Of a stretch of 64,000 nucleotides of DNA, positions 21,384 through 31,700 are shown in pieces; positions within the stretch are counted from its first letter, which is position 1; the number at the start of each line of letters is the position of its first letter. Both the position numbers and the translations under genes were made by a program. The notes beneath the pieces were generated by a model. It worked only from the letters and a program-made list of their open reading frames with translations, had not been told where the DNA came from and did not search any database. The stretch lies in the NCBI GenBank assembly GCA_948144175.1, contig CANXME010000398.1:485501-549500 (forward strand), in the 5' to 3' direction. This DNA comes from Closterium sp. NIES-65 (lineage: Eukaryota > Streptophyta > Zygnematophyceae > Desmidiales > Closteriaceae).

Positions 21384-22075
21384 GCTGCTGCAGGCGCTGG
21401 CGGCGGCTGCTGCTGCTGGGCGGCGGTGGCTGCTGCGGCAGAGCGGCGGCGGCTGCTGCTGCTGGTAGAGCGGCGGCTGCTGCTGCAGGCTCTGGCGGCG
21501 GCTGCTGTTGCAGACTCTGGCGGCGGCTGCTGCTGCAGGCTCTGGCGGCGGCTGCTGCTGCAGGCTCTGGCGGCGGCTGCTGCTGCAGGCTCTGGCAGCG
21601 GCTGCTGCTGCAGGCCTGGCGGCGGCTGCTGCTGCAGGGCGGCGGCAGCTGCTGTTGCAGGATCTCGCGACCCCCCCCTGCGGGACCCGCGGGGCGCCGT
21701 CAGATCCTGCAACAGCAGCCGCCGCCGCCCTGCAGCAGCAGCCGCCGCCAGGCCTGCGGCAGCAGACGCCGCCGCCCTGCAGGAGCAGCCGCCGCCAGGC
21801 CTGCAGCAGCAGCCGCTGCCAGAGCCTGCAGCAGCAGCCGCCGCCAGAGCCTGCAGCAGCAGCCGCTGCCAGAGTCTGCAACAGCAGCCGCCGCCAGAGC
21901 CTGCAGCAGCAGCCGCCGCCGAGCCTGCAGCAGCAGCCGCCGCCAGGCCTGCAACAGCTGCCGCCACCGACCCAGCAGCAGCAGCCGCCGCTCTACCAGC
22001 AGCAGCAGCCGCCGCCGCTCTGCCGCAGCAGCCACCGCCGCCCAGCAGCAGAAGCCGCCGCCAAGCCTGCAGCAG
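21384..22075. repeat. Large GC-rich inverted repeat
   Basis: Left arm about 21384-21665 and right arm about 21701-22075 are near reverse complements around a 35-base spacer. At the centre, TGTTGCAGGATCT faces AGATCCTGCAACA. The arms are built mainly of a 25-bp unit (CTCTGGCGGCGGCTGCTGCT plus TGCAG). They also share rarer landmarks, such as CTGGTAGAGCGGCGG and its complement, so they are true inverted copies and not just similar low-complexity sequence. Confidence 0.85.
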
Positions 22076-22972
22076 CAGACGCCGCCGCCCTGCAGCAGCA
22101 GCCGCTGCCAGGCCTGCAGCAGCAGCCGCTGCCAGAGCCTGCAGCAGCAGCCGCCGCCAGCTGATTTGGAATGGTCCAAAGTAACGGGGTCGTTATTTCG
22201 GCACGACGGGCAGTCTTAAGTTTTGTGCGTCGAGCAGTACGTAATCCCCTGACTGGTACGAGACTGGGCGGCGGTGGCGGTCAGCGTTGCGTTTAGCGGT
22301 CACGTTGGTTTTTTTAATTGCTTCGACGGCTCTGGTGCGGGCAGCTTGCACAATTTTGGTGAATTGTTGTGCACGTGGTGTTGGGTTGTCCGGACTCGGC
22401 GTCATGGGCACTGTAGGGTTTTGCCCGTAGTTTAGGTAGAAAGGGGACTGTTGCGTCGTCGCTGACGTGGCGTTGTTATACGCGAACTCGATCAGCGGCA
22501 GCTGCTGCTCCCAAGTGGTCGGGTCGTCGCACGTGGCACGAATCAACTGCTCCATCATCTTATTCGCCCGCTCCGTTTGACCGTCGATCTCGAGGTGGTA
22601 CGACGAGCTGAACTGTAGCCTTGTCCCGAACTGCTCCCAGAGGTTTTTCTAGAAGTTGCTGGTGAACTTCGTGTCGCGATCGCTGATTATCGCGGCTGGT
22701 ATCCCGTGAAGTCGAACGACGGATGCTATGAACAGGCGAGCTGTTTCTTCGGCTGAGATCGATTTCAAGCACGCAGCGAAGTGTGTCATCTTCGTCAACA
22801 TGTCAACGACGACCATAACTGCGTTATTACCCCCAGGGTTCGAAGGTAACCCCGTGACAAAATCCATGGTAACCTGCTGCCAGGCGCGCTCAGGCGGTGG
22901 AATCGGCTGCAATTGACCCGCCTTTCTTTTTCGTGAGCTCTTCATCACCTGACACGTAGGACACGAGCCCAC

Positions 22973-23203
22973 TGTCAGAATAATATATAACTCTATATAT
23001 TGTTTTGTAACTGCCTGTAGTGTAGAATACTGTAGTCATAGAAGTTTCTGTTTGGTGGTGCACCTTTCTTGTTTGTTCTTTCCTATTTGTACCCTCGCTC
23101 AATATTGAATCACCTCTCTTTTGTCAAACTCTCTCGACCCCTTCCTCTCGTCACTCTCGTTCTACCCAACACCCTAGTGCCTAAGTCTTAACTACTTCTG
23201 AGA
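22973..23203 (+). repeat. 5' LTR of the non-autonomous element
   Basis: 231 bp, starting TGTCAGAATAAT and ending CTTCTGAGA. The 3' end is GA rather than the usual CA, and the second copy shares this. Confidence 0.92.
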
Positions 23204-24248
23204 TGGTATCGAGCTAGATTTCGATCAATGGGCCCACCAATTTTCGACCCTGTCATGGCGGCCCTCCCTCCCAACGACTTTCTACTGCGATCGGGCCGTC
23301 AGTGCGACCGTCGCGTGAAAATCCGCGACGGTTTCGATCGTCAGTGCGATCGACGGGGCGAAGGCGGCGCTCTGCTCGTCGCGCTGCCTCGTCGCCCCGT
23401 CGTTCGCGGCCACGCTGCCCCGACGTCGCCTCGTCGCGCCTCCGTTTCGGCCCCCTATTCCGCTCGTCGCGCTCGAGCAGCTATCCCCGCCCACCCTCCC
23501 GCGGTCCCCACTGCAGCTGTCGCACTTGCTGCTGCCGTGCGCGCTCCTACTGTGGGGGGAGGTCGTGGGAGTGGGGGACCATGGGGGAGGTGGTGTGTCG
23601 GGGCGACCGCTGTGAGCAGTCTGCAGCAGCTGCCGTCATCATTTGTCGCCCCATACGCGACTGTCGCTGTGGGGGGGAGGGTAAAAGGGTGGCGGGAGTG
23701 TACCCGCAGGAACCAACCGATGCCCTCCTCTCTCCTCTCTCTCCCTGCAGCGCCTGTCGCTGTGGGGGATGGGGGGGAGTGTGAGGGGTTGGTGAGAGAG
23801 ATTTTGCAGCACCAACAGCCGTCCCCCCTCCTCTCTCTCTCACTGCTGCGTTTGCAGCTGTGGGGGGGAGGGTGAGAGAGGGTGGCGGAAGACAGCCGGG
23901 TATCTGCTGCTGCAGCCCGCTGCTACTTTGGCACCTCCAGCTGTCGCCCCTGTCGCCACCTGCCCTGTTTTCTGTTTTCTGCTGCTGGGGCCTGCATGTG
24001 CTGCCGTCGAGCCGCTGCTGTCCTGCTGCCTGATGCAGCCACAGAGCCTGCTCCTCAGGCGACCTGCCGCCTCCCACACCTGTTACTACTTCTTCCTTGG
24101 CTGAGGGTTGGCTACAGCTGTTTCTGCCACTTTTGCACCGGTTACCACTGCTTTTGCCTGCATCTGTTTCTTCCGCTGCACCTGTATGGTGTACCCCATT
24201 ATGGGGGCGTTGACTGCACTTTCTTCCCTACAGGCACTTATGGGGGCG

Positions 24249-24479
24249 TGTCAGAATAATATATAACTCTATATATTGTTTTGTAACTGCCTGTAGTGTA
24301 GAATACTGTAGTCATAGAAGTTTCTGTTTGGTGGTGCACCTTTCTTGCTTGTTCTTTCCTATTTGTACCCTCGCTCAATATTGAATCACCTCTCTTTTGT
24401 CAAACTCTCTCGACCCCTTCCTCTCGTCACTCTCGTTCTACCCAACACCCTAGTGCCTAAGTCTTAACTACTTCTGAGA
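24249..24479 (+). repeat. 3' LTR of the non-autonomous element
   Basis: 231 bp, identical to the 5' LTR except for one C/T difference in the TTCTTGTTTG/TTCTTGCTTG segment. Confidence 0.92.
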
Positions 24480-26647
24480 CCCACGTGGTGCAGTACGTCG
24501 GTAAACAGCCTCGGTCAGGAGTTATACCGCTGTAGTTGCTGTTGCGTTTTTTCTACCCCAAAATGTCCCGAGGTAATCCCGTTGTGTGCCTCCTGCAGTA
24601 ACAGCTCCCTCAGTAGCGAGTTCTCAGGTTCCCAGATGCGGTTGGTGCCTTTTTTTTACGTAATAGACTCCTCTGGCCTTTGCCAGTTGCTGTGGATTTC
24701 CGGCTGTGAAAAATGGGTCGGTACTGTATCCGTGGGTAAATAGGCCTATTAATAGTGGGTTGGTTTGGGTGAGTAGGATAGCGTGGAGTTGGGCAGTGGG
24801 GCGTGTGAGTGCGTCGGTGATGTTGGATGCGCCTTTTTTGTTCGTGACCGTGTAGTGGAAGTTGGACTCCAGATAGTCCAACCAGCAGATCTGTCGTGGG
24901 TTGAGATTCGGTTGGGCGCAAAGTTACTGTAGGGATCGGTGGTCTGTCCGTACTGACGCGTCTGCTCCCGTGAGGTAACATCGCCACACTTTGAACGCGT
25001 GCACAATTGCCAGCATCTCGCGGTCGTGTATCGGGTAGTTGCGTTCGGGCGGGTGAAGCTTGCGGGACTCGTACGCGATTGGCTGAAGGCTGTTCCCGAA
25101 GTCCTGCAACAGTGGTGCTCCCACGGCGATGTCGCTAGCGTCGTTGTCGAGCTCGAACGGCCGGTGCGGATCTGCAATGTGAAGCACGGGCGGCGAGCAC
25201 AAAATATTTTTGAGGGCCGAGAAGGCAGCTTGCTCTTTCTCGCCCCATGTATACTCAACCCCCTTTCTCAGCAGGTTAGTCAACGGGGCAGTCAGCTTCG
25301 CCATGTCGGGGACGAACCGGCGCACGTAGTTGACGAACCCCAGAAAACTCTGCAACTCGGTCAAGTTGGTCGGCGCGTGCCATGCTTGAATCGTCGCGAA
25401 CTATTTCGGGTCTATTTGCACTTCTGCAGCTGAAATAATGTGTCCCAAAAACTTGAAACGCATTTGTCAGTAGGGGGTTCTCACTCAGTATTTATAAACT
25501 GCTTCGATGTTCTGTAAATGCTGTGCTCTATCGGGGCTGTAAATCCGTATGTCGTCAAGGTACACGATGACGCACTAATCTAGAAGCGGGCGAAAGGCTT
25601 TGCTCATGGTCATTTGAAAGGTGGCGGGGGCGTTGGTCAGTCCGAAAGGCATGACGGTGTATTCGAGGGATCCGTAGCGTGTTCAGAAGGCTGTCTTAGG
25701 GCAGTCGGGTGGGTTGACGCGAATTTGGTGTTAACCTCCTCGAAGGTCGATTTTCGAAAAAACCCGGGCTGTACGCAGTTGGTCGGCTCGCGGGATGGGG
25801 TAACGTGATTTTATGGTAACCCGGTTCAGTGCTCACCCCCGTCTTTTTTCGGTGTGAACAGTATTGGTGCTGCGAAGGGCGAAGAACTAGGGCGAATGAA
25901 CTCCTTCTCGAGCAGGAAATCCAGCTGCTTCCTGTGGTCGTGCGGTCGCTGAGGTGGCAGTCCCGTCGGTAGGTCGTCCGGGAAAATGTCACTGTACTGC
26001 TTCAACAGTGCTACCAGATCACTCGGTACGTCGGCTAGCACTTTCTGTAAGCCCCCTCCTTTGTCTGCTGACTCGGCTTCCCGTATGTCGACCGCGTACA
26101 CGTCAGCTCCTTCCGCTACAGCGCGTTTCATCGTGATCGCGTTGACATGCACCGACGAAGACTCAGGCGAGCCCCAGCGAGGTAAGGCGATGTTGTTACC
26201 GTTCACTCGTACAGTGCAGTCACCCGTCGTCCAGTCGATTTGCGGATCGTGTCGTCGCAGGCAATCACGGCCGAGTAAAATATCGGTTCCGTCGAGGGTC
26301 GTTGCGAGCATTTCCTGGCTAAACGTGAAGTTGCCCCCGCATCGAATCTGAACTCGGTCCACGCGTTCCCGTATCGCCAGTGGCGTACTGTCGACCAGTC
26401 TTGCGTCGATCTTAGGTAAGCATCTGTCCAGTGGCAGTCGCAGTTTTCGTGTTGTGGCAGTGTTGATAAGGCTGTGGCTGGCCCCTCCGTCTACGAAGAT
26501 TTTTACTAAGTTCGTCCCGATTTTCCCACTAAGTAGTATAGGGCTATCTACCGTGGTACCCTCCTTATTCGGCCGGGTGTGGTCGATTGCGTGAACCGGC
26601 ACAATCACTCGGTGAGGGTCGGTTGGGTCGGGCGAGCGGCGTGATTT

Positions 26648-26689
26648 GTCAGCAGAGGGCCCGTCTGCTACTGACTCCCAACGTTTCCC
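26648..26689 (-). promoter_or_regulatory. Predicted -1 ribosomal frameshift signal, gypsy (-)
   Basis: The heptamer GGGAAAC (26689-26683) is in gag phase as G_GGA_AAC. After a 7-nt spacer comes a predicted stem: GTCA (26675-26672) and GCAGA (26668-26664), separated by a 3-nt bulge, pair with TCTGC (26656-26652) and TGAC (26651-26648). The gag stop lies inside it, and pol is open in the -1 frame. The plus-strand gypsy copy has the same arrangement. Confidence 0.75.
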
Positions 26690-27819
26690 TGGTGCTTGGT
26701 CTGTTTCTGCTTCTCAGCTTCCCCCTTTCCCTTAGCGTTTTCCGGGCATTCGCTCTTACGGTGTCCCGGCCGGTTGCACGCAAAGCAGCGCCCTTTGAAC
26801 GGTGTGGCAGCGGCATTTGTGGCGACGGCACGTATCGTAGCGCCCTCGTTTGTCCCACGAGGCCGATGTCCCCAATTGCTGCTTCCGTAGGACCCCGGTC
26901 TAGGTCGGCGGAAGAAATCGAGTTTCTCCGCCATGGCGAGAATCTCCCGAAAATTGGTGACGCTGCCTAGCTGGATTTCGTGAACGATGTCTCGCTTCAG
27001 GCTGCCGATGTTGCGGTCGATGCGCTCGCTCTCATGCATGTATCCCACCTGCTCGCATAGCGCCAGAAACTCGCTCGTGTAGTCTTGGACGGAACCGAGT
27101 TGGCGCTAAGTGCGGAGCCTCTGTCGCGCCGCGATCGAAGCTGCAATTGGCTCGAAACGAGCGCGCAGACCTACGCACCACACGTCCCACGTGCGATACT
27201 GGGGCACCTCCACGAAATACGACGGCGCCCAGGGTCCGGTTTGTCCTTCCCGTGTCGGTAGAGTCGCGTAGTCCACCGGCTTCGTGACAATGAGACGCCA
27301 CCAGTCCATGGCGGGTCCTCGCAGCAACGACACGGCTTAGCGAATCTTCGCCGTATCCTCCGAGACGTAGTTCGCATCGAAGAAGACATTGAACGTGAAG
27401 AGCCACGCCTGAACGGTGGGACCACCCCGCTGACTCGGATCAAAGCGTGGCGGACGCTGCGGCATCGGCGACGGTAGAGTTGATTCGCCGGCCGGCACTG
27501 AAATCGTGACTCGAGGCTGATTCCTGGTCGCATTCGTCGCATCGGGATGTATCGTGTCATGGTCGTCGTCTCCGTCATGGCGGATGACGCCATTACTCGC
27601 GGCGCTCGCGGGTTGCCCCACACTTTCGTGTTGTGATGTCTGCGGTTCGGGCTGAATCGGAGTGCCCGGTGGTTGGGATTGTGCTCGTGCGAGGTCGTTT
27701 TGCAGGGACGTGCGTTCTGCCGTCAGCGCCGCGATTTCTTCAGAGCTTTCGCGGATTTGCTGCTGCAGTTCGTTCAAGTGGTCCTGCGTGAGAGTCGCGA
27801 CATCGATATGCTCAGCCAT
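26680..27819 (-). pseudogene. Gypsy gag pseudogene
   Basis: One frame from ATG 27819 (MAEHIDVATLTQDHLNELQQ) through the capsid region (FNVFFDANYVSEDTAKIR, RGPAMDWWRLIV, GYMHESERIDRNIGSLKRDI) to a CCHC knuckle (CFACNRPGHRKSEC) and a TAG stop in SQ-stop. Two point stops break it: TAC to TAA near 27334 and TGG to TAG near 27105, judged against the intact homologous frame at 57528-58241. Confidence 0.88.
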
Positions 27820-27983
27820 TACGAGGGACGTCGGCTCGGCTTAGTCTAGGCGCAGTCGCGGCTGCACGCGTTTACGCGAGAACGCGAGGACAGCGGCTCC
27901 TAGAGGCTAAGGTGCGTGAGTCCCTTCGAGTGAAAAATCACAAGATTTCCTGGGGTGCGGAGATGCGCGGTCCGAAAGAAAGA

Positions 27984-28313
27984 GGCTCTGAATACCAAGT
28001 GTTACGGGTGCAATGAATCGGAGTAGCGAGAATTGCACTAAGGTGTCAAACGAGTAGAAAATGTGAGCGAAGGCATGAGCGAACATTTATACGCGAAACC
28101 TGCAAACGGTAACGCGGTGCGTGCGAGCTAGCTAGTGCTATGCTGGAAGCGAGGCTCGGGCTAGTCCCGAAGCGTAGGCCGACACGGTCAGTGCGAGGTT
28201 TGGTGAAACAGTGCGTGCGAAGTCGACGAAGCCCCGTTAGCAGTAACGGGCGAACAACGGCTGCTGCCGTACGCGATGTTTCAGGGCGCTAAAAGGAATA
28301 TAAAATCCTTACA
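27984..28313 (-). repeat. 5' LTR and primer-binding site of the minus-strand gypsy
   Basis: The LTR is 28000-28313 (314 bp; on the minus strand TGTAAGGATTTT...CCGTAACA). The 16 bases after it (27999-27984) read CTTGGTATTCAGAGCC, a primer-binding site of the initiator-tRNA class. Confidence 0.88.
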
Positions 28314-28751
28314 ACATTGCACATCGTCGGGAGTTAGATGTCGTACGAGCAATAAGTAAAATCCATGCAGAAACAATCAAATTGGATACACTACAAGGAT
28401 ATTGAAAGTATGCTCTTCCCTTTGACGTTTTCCACTACAGTTTGGCGAAAGAGCCTGTATGGAAGGTAGAACTTCGTTTCTCTCCATCCACCCATCCATC
28501 ATCCATCCATCCATCCGACATGCATCCAAACCCAAACCACCATACATAGCTCCATCCCTCTGTCCCTTTCACAAACCTCCCAAACCATCCCCACCATACG
28601 TAGCTCCATCCCTCTGTTCCTCCGTCACATTCATCATTCAATATGGAAGCATTTTTTTTTAGCAAACCCTAATTGCGATAAGGTCCAGCTGAGTTAGGGT
28701 TAGTTAGAGCCACTCGACCTTCAGCCAACGATACTTGGTCTATTAACGCCC
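28314..28751. other. Intergenic region, promoter of the IWS1-like gene
   Basis: A CATC-type microsatellite lies at about 28485-28515 and two near-identical CATAGCTCCATCCCTCTG/CGTAGCTCCATCCCTCTG segments follow. The short frames here on both strands are repeat artefacts. The last 200 bases should contain the promoter and 5' UTR of the gene starting at 28752. Confidence 0.55.
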
Positions 28752-31700
28752 ATGGCGAGGTATGTGCGCATCGCACTCCACGACAAGTTATCTGTGTGAT
28801 TCTGAATGTTCTTTTGTCTCTCCCGCGGATCTTGGTCTGTTGATTTCTGTTTCGTTGAAAGGTCTGCGTTTTTTTTTTGCTTCGACTGTAAGCTCCCTTC
28901 GTTCGCCGTACTCGTGTTCAGTTGACTCGTCTACCTCAATTTTATTTCCCCGTTCCTCGCCCGCTCTCCCGTCCCCCCCTCCTCCCCCCAGCCTCCCCCC
29001 TCCCACCCCCCCGCCCCTTTTCCTTCCCGTCCTCTCCCTTTGCTTCGACTATTCGTATGCACCCCTAACCTGTCACCGTTTTGCCGATTGACATGTTCAA
29101 TTCCCGTGTGATTCTTATATTCTGACCGTTTCTTTTTTTCGTCAGCCCCCAACATGGCGAGGACGGCCGCGTCGACCCAAACTTAGTAGACTTTGACGAC
29201 TATGGCGACGCGGACCCGCAAGGCGCTGCGGACGTAGGAGGCGGAGGTAACGACAACGATCACGGTAACGGTAACGATAACGACGACGACGCGTACTACG
29301 ATGCGCGGCTCTTTGAGGACGAGGAGCCCGACGAGCGCGGCGGCAGGCGGCTCGTGAAAAAAGGCGGCGGCGGGGGGAGGGAAGACGAGGAGGAGCGGTG
29401 GGAAGAGGACGAGGGCGGAGAAGGAGTGGGGGGAGCGGACCCGTGGGACCGGAGGGATAGGGGGAAAGGGGGGAAGCGGAAGAAGGGTAAGGAGGGGCGG
29501 AAATCGGGGGGGAGGCTGACAAAGGTGAAGAGGCCACGAGGGGGTGAGGAGTGGGGCGGCGGCGGAGGCGGGGGAGGGTATGAGGAAGGCGGGAGAGAGA
29601 CGTGGGACCAAGGACCGGCGAATTCCGAGGTGAGGAAGGGGGAGGATTGAGGAGAGGAAAGCTTGTGGGAAGCCGGCAGGGCGGGAGATTCGTTCTCTCT
29701 TCCATGCCGTCACTACTCCCCCTCGTCTCTCGTTCCCTCACATCATGCCTCCTTTTCTCTTTGCTGTCGCTTTCTTCCTCGTTTCTCCCGCTCCCTCCTT
29801 TGCTCTCTCCCCCCCACCCTTCTTATTTCTCTTTGCGGCCTCCCCCTCTCCCCCCCCCCCCCCCCACCCCCCTTCCCCCCCTCTTTTCCTCCACTCCTCT
29901 CTGCCCCACCGTCTCCCCACCGTTAATCACCCATTTGCATCCTCTCTCTGGCTCCAATCGCTCCGTCTGTCTTCGTCGGGCCTACAATTTCCCCCCCAAT
30001 CCCCCGCCCCCTCGCCTATTCCTCGTCAATTTTCGCCAACCCCGCTTCCCTCCGCTCCGCCCTCCCGCGACTCCCCCTCCCCCCCCCCCCCCACCCCCCC
30101 GCGCGCGCGGCATCAGGAGGACGTGGAGGGCGCGCGCACGGGCGAGGACGACGCGTTTATCGACGACGCGGGCGTGCATCCGGACGACAGGCATGCGATG
30201 GGGTACGACGAGTACGACGACCAGCGCATCTCCCACGCGCCGCAGGTGCGTCTGGGGGGGATTTCTGGGGGGACTCTGGGTGTTTGGGGAGGATTTGGGG
30301 GGAGTTGGGAGGGGGGGGGGAAAGCGGGGGGGAGGGATGGATTGGGGGGGGGATATGTAGGGAAGGGGGTGGTTGGGAATCGGTGGAGGTTTAAGGGGGA
30401 AGGGAGGGGGAATTTGAGGGAAGGGTGGGAAGGGAGGGTGGTGGGAAGTTAAGGCGGGGCGCTGCTAAGTGTGTGGGAAGGGAAGGCGGGGAGAAGATGC
30501 GTGTGTAGATTCGAATCAAAGGAATCGCCTTCTCCCCTTTCCCTTCCTGCATCACACTCCCTGTGCGTGGAAGCCTGAGGAGGACAGACAAAGTGGTGCG
30601 GCTGTCCCAACCAAACCCTCCTTCTTCCCCTTATCCATTCCCCCTTTCCCCAACTCCCCTTCCCTGCCCCCCGGTTTCCTGCATCACACCACACTCCCGT
30701 TCCCTGTTTCCTCTCCCCTTTCCTTGCAGGCGGAGGAGGAGGACGAGGTGGGGGTGGGGCCGCTGTTCCAGGGTGAACTGTTCAAGAAAGAAGCGGCGGC
30801 AGCGCACCAAGAAGCGTTTGAGAATTCTCAACCGCGACTCACATTACACTCTCGCCCCTTTCCTTGCAGGCGGAGGAGGAGGAGGACGAGGTGGGGCGGC
30901 TGTTCCACAGCCTTGCATTCGCGTAATTCTTCTCCCCCTCCACCCCGCCTCCACCCCCCTCCCCCTTTTCTCCCCGTTCTCGCCCCATTCTCTGGGCAGG
31001 CGGAGGAGGAGGACGAGGTGGGGCGGCTGTTCAAGCACGTTCCATTTGCTTAATCCGTCTTCCTTTTTTCAATCCGTCCTGCATCACTCACACTCGCCCC
31101 TTTCCCTTGAAGGCGGAGGAGGAGGACGAGGTGGGGCGGCTGTTCAAGGGCGGGAAGAAGCGGCGCAACGAGATGAGCGACGGCGAGAAGGCGCTGTTTG
31201 TGGAGGAGTTCCACGCCAAGATGCTCAAGGCCGCCGAGGACGACGCCACCGCCAACCGCCAGCACCGCCCCGCCATTAACAAGCTCAGGATGCTTCCCGA
31301 GATGCTGAATACTCTGCGCAAGTGAGGCACGGGGAGGGGGAGAGGCTTGGGGGAGTTCTGGGGGATTTTGGGAGGTTCTGGGCGGTTCCTGGGGGTTCTG
31401 GGGGGTTCTGGGCGGGGTCTTGGGAAGGGGAATAGGGGATGAGAGGGGCGGGCAGTGGCGGCAGGCTGTCGTCTAGGAAGGCGCTGTTTGTGGAGGAGTT
31501 CCACGCCAAGATGCTCAAGGCTGCCGAGGACGACGCCACCGCCAACCGCCAGCACCGCCCCGCCATCAACAAGCTGCGCATGCTGCCCGAGATGCTCAAC
31601 ACGCTCAGGAAGTGAGGAATTCGGGGGAGAAGGGGTGGGCGGGTTCTGGGGGGGCTTGGGAGGTTCTGGAGGGTTGTGGGCGGGTTCTGGGGGGTTCTGG

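Larger units (their letters stand above)
17236..22165. mobile_element. Rearranged Ty1-copia material nested in gypsy
   Basis: The block contains a copia LTR in minus orientation (17236-17363) with its adjacent 3' untranslated region, a copia LTR in plus orientation (18107-18232) with primer-binding site, a leader repeat, a gag-protease frame (19185-20969), two copies of a 0.3-kb segment (about 17690-18010 and 20870-21145) and a large inverted repeat. No integrase or reverse transcriptase remains and no second plus-orientation LTR is found, so this is a composite of truncated copies rather than one element. Confidence 0.75.
22973..24479 (+). mobile_element. Young non-autonomous LTR element (TRIM/LARD-like)
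   Basis: Two 231-bp direct LTRs (22973-23203 and 24249-24479) differ at one position only. They are flanked by a perfect 5-bp duplication CCCAC (22968-22972 and 24480-24484). The primer-binding site TGGTATCGAGC follows the first LTR at 23204, and a polypurine run ATGGGGGCG precedes the second. The 1045-bp interior has no gag, protease, RT or integrase; its one longer frame (23228-23875) is GC-rich and motif-free. It must depend on proteins of another copia-type element. It sits in integrase of the old gypsy copy. Confidence 0.93.
22166..26689 (-). pseudogene. Gypsy pol pseudogene (protease-RT-RNase H-integrase)
   Basis: Read right to left after a predicted -1 frameshift at 26683-26689. Protease FVDGGASHSLIN (about 26490), RT start FIRPSSSPFAAPILFTPKKD (about 25860), RNase H and connection domain (VNYVRRFVPDMAKLTAPLTN and ESRKLHPPERNYPIHDREML, 25364-24924), a spacer and zinc region with LTRPTAQ (about 24800), integrase (WQQVTMDFVTGLPSNPGG near 22870; EFAYNNATSATTQQSPFYLN near 22460) and RPRYFGPFQI at the end. 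Several point stops occur (e.g. a LLQYL-type codon changed to TAA near 24925; AAG to TAG near 25400) and the element at 22973-24479 interrupts integrase. Non-functional. Confidence 0.88.
16760..28313 (-). mobile_element. Degenerate Ty3-gypsy element (-) carrying nested insertions
   Basis: Both LTRs are present (3' LTR 16760-17085, 5' LTR 28000-28313), flanked by ACATC (16755-16759) and ACATT (28314-28318), a one-mismatch 5-bp duplication. This shows that the 11.55 kb between them is a single insertion. Gag and pol run right to left: gag 27819 to about 26670, protease/RT/RNase H/integrase to about 22166, and a chromodomain-like C-terminus at 17236-17086 next to the 3' LTR. The reading frames are broken by several stops and frameshifts, so it is dead. 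Two later elements lie inside: copia-derived sequence (about 17236-22165) and a short non-autonomous LTR element (22973-24479). Confidence 0.88.

Noticed and set aside
21426..22184. Cys/Leu/Ala/Gln-rich frames on both strands
   Set aside because: They come from the 25-bp repeat read in all frames within the inverted repeat, not from a protein.
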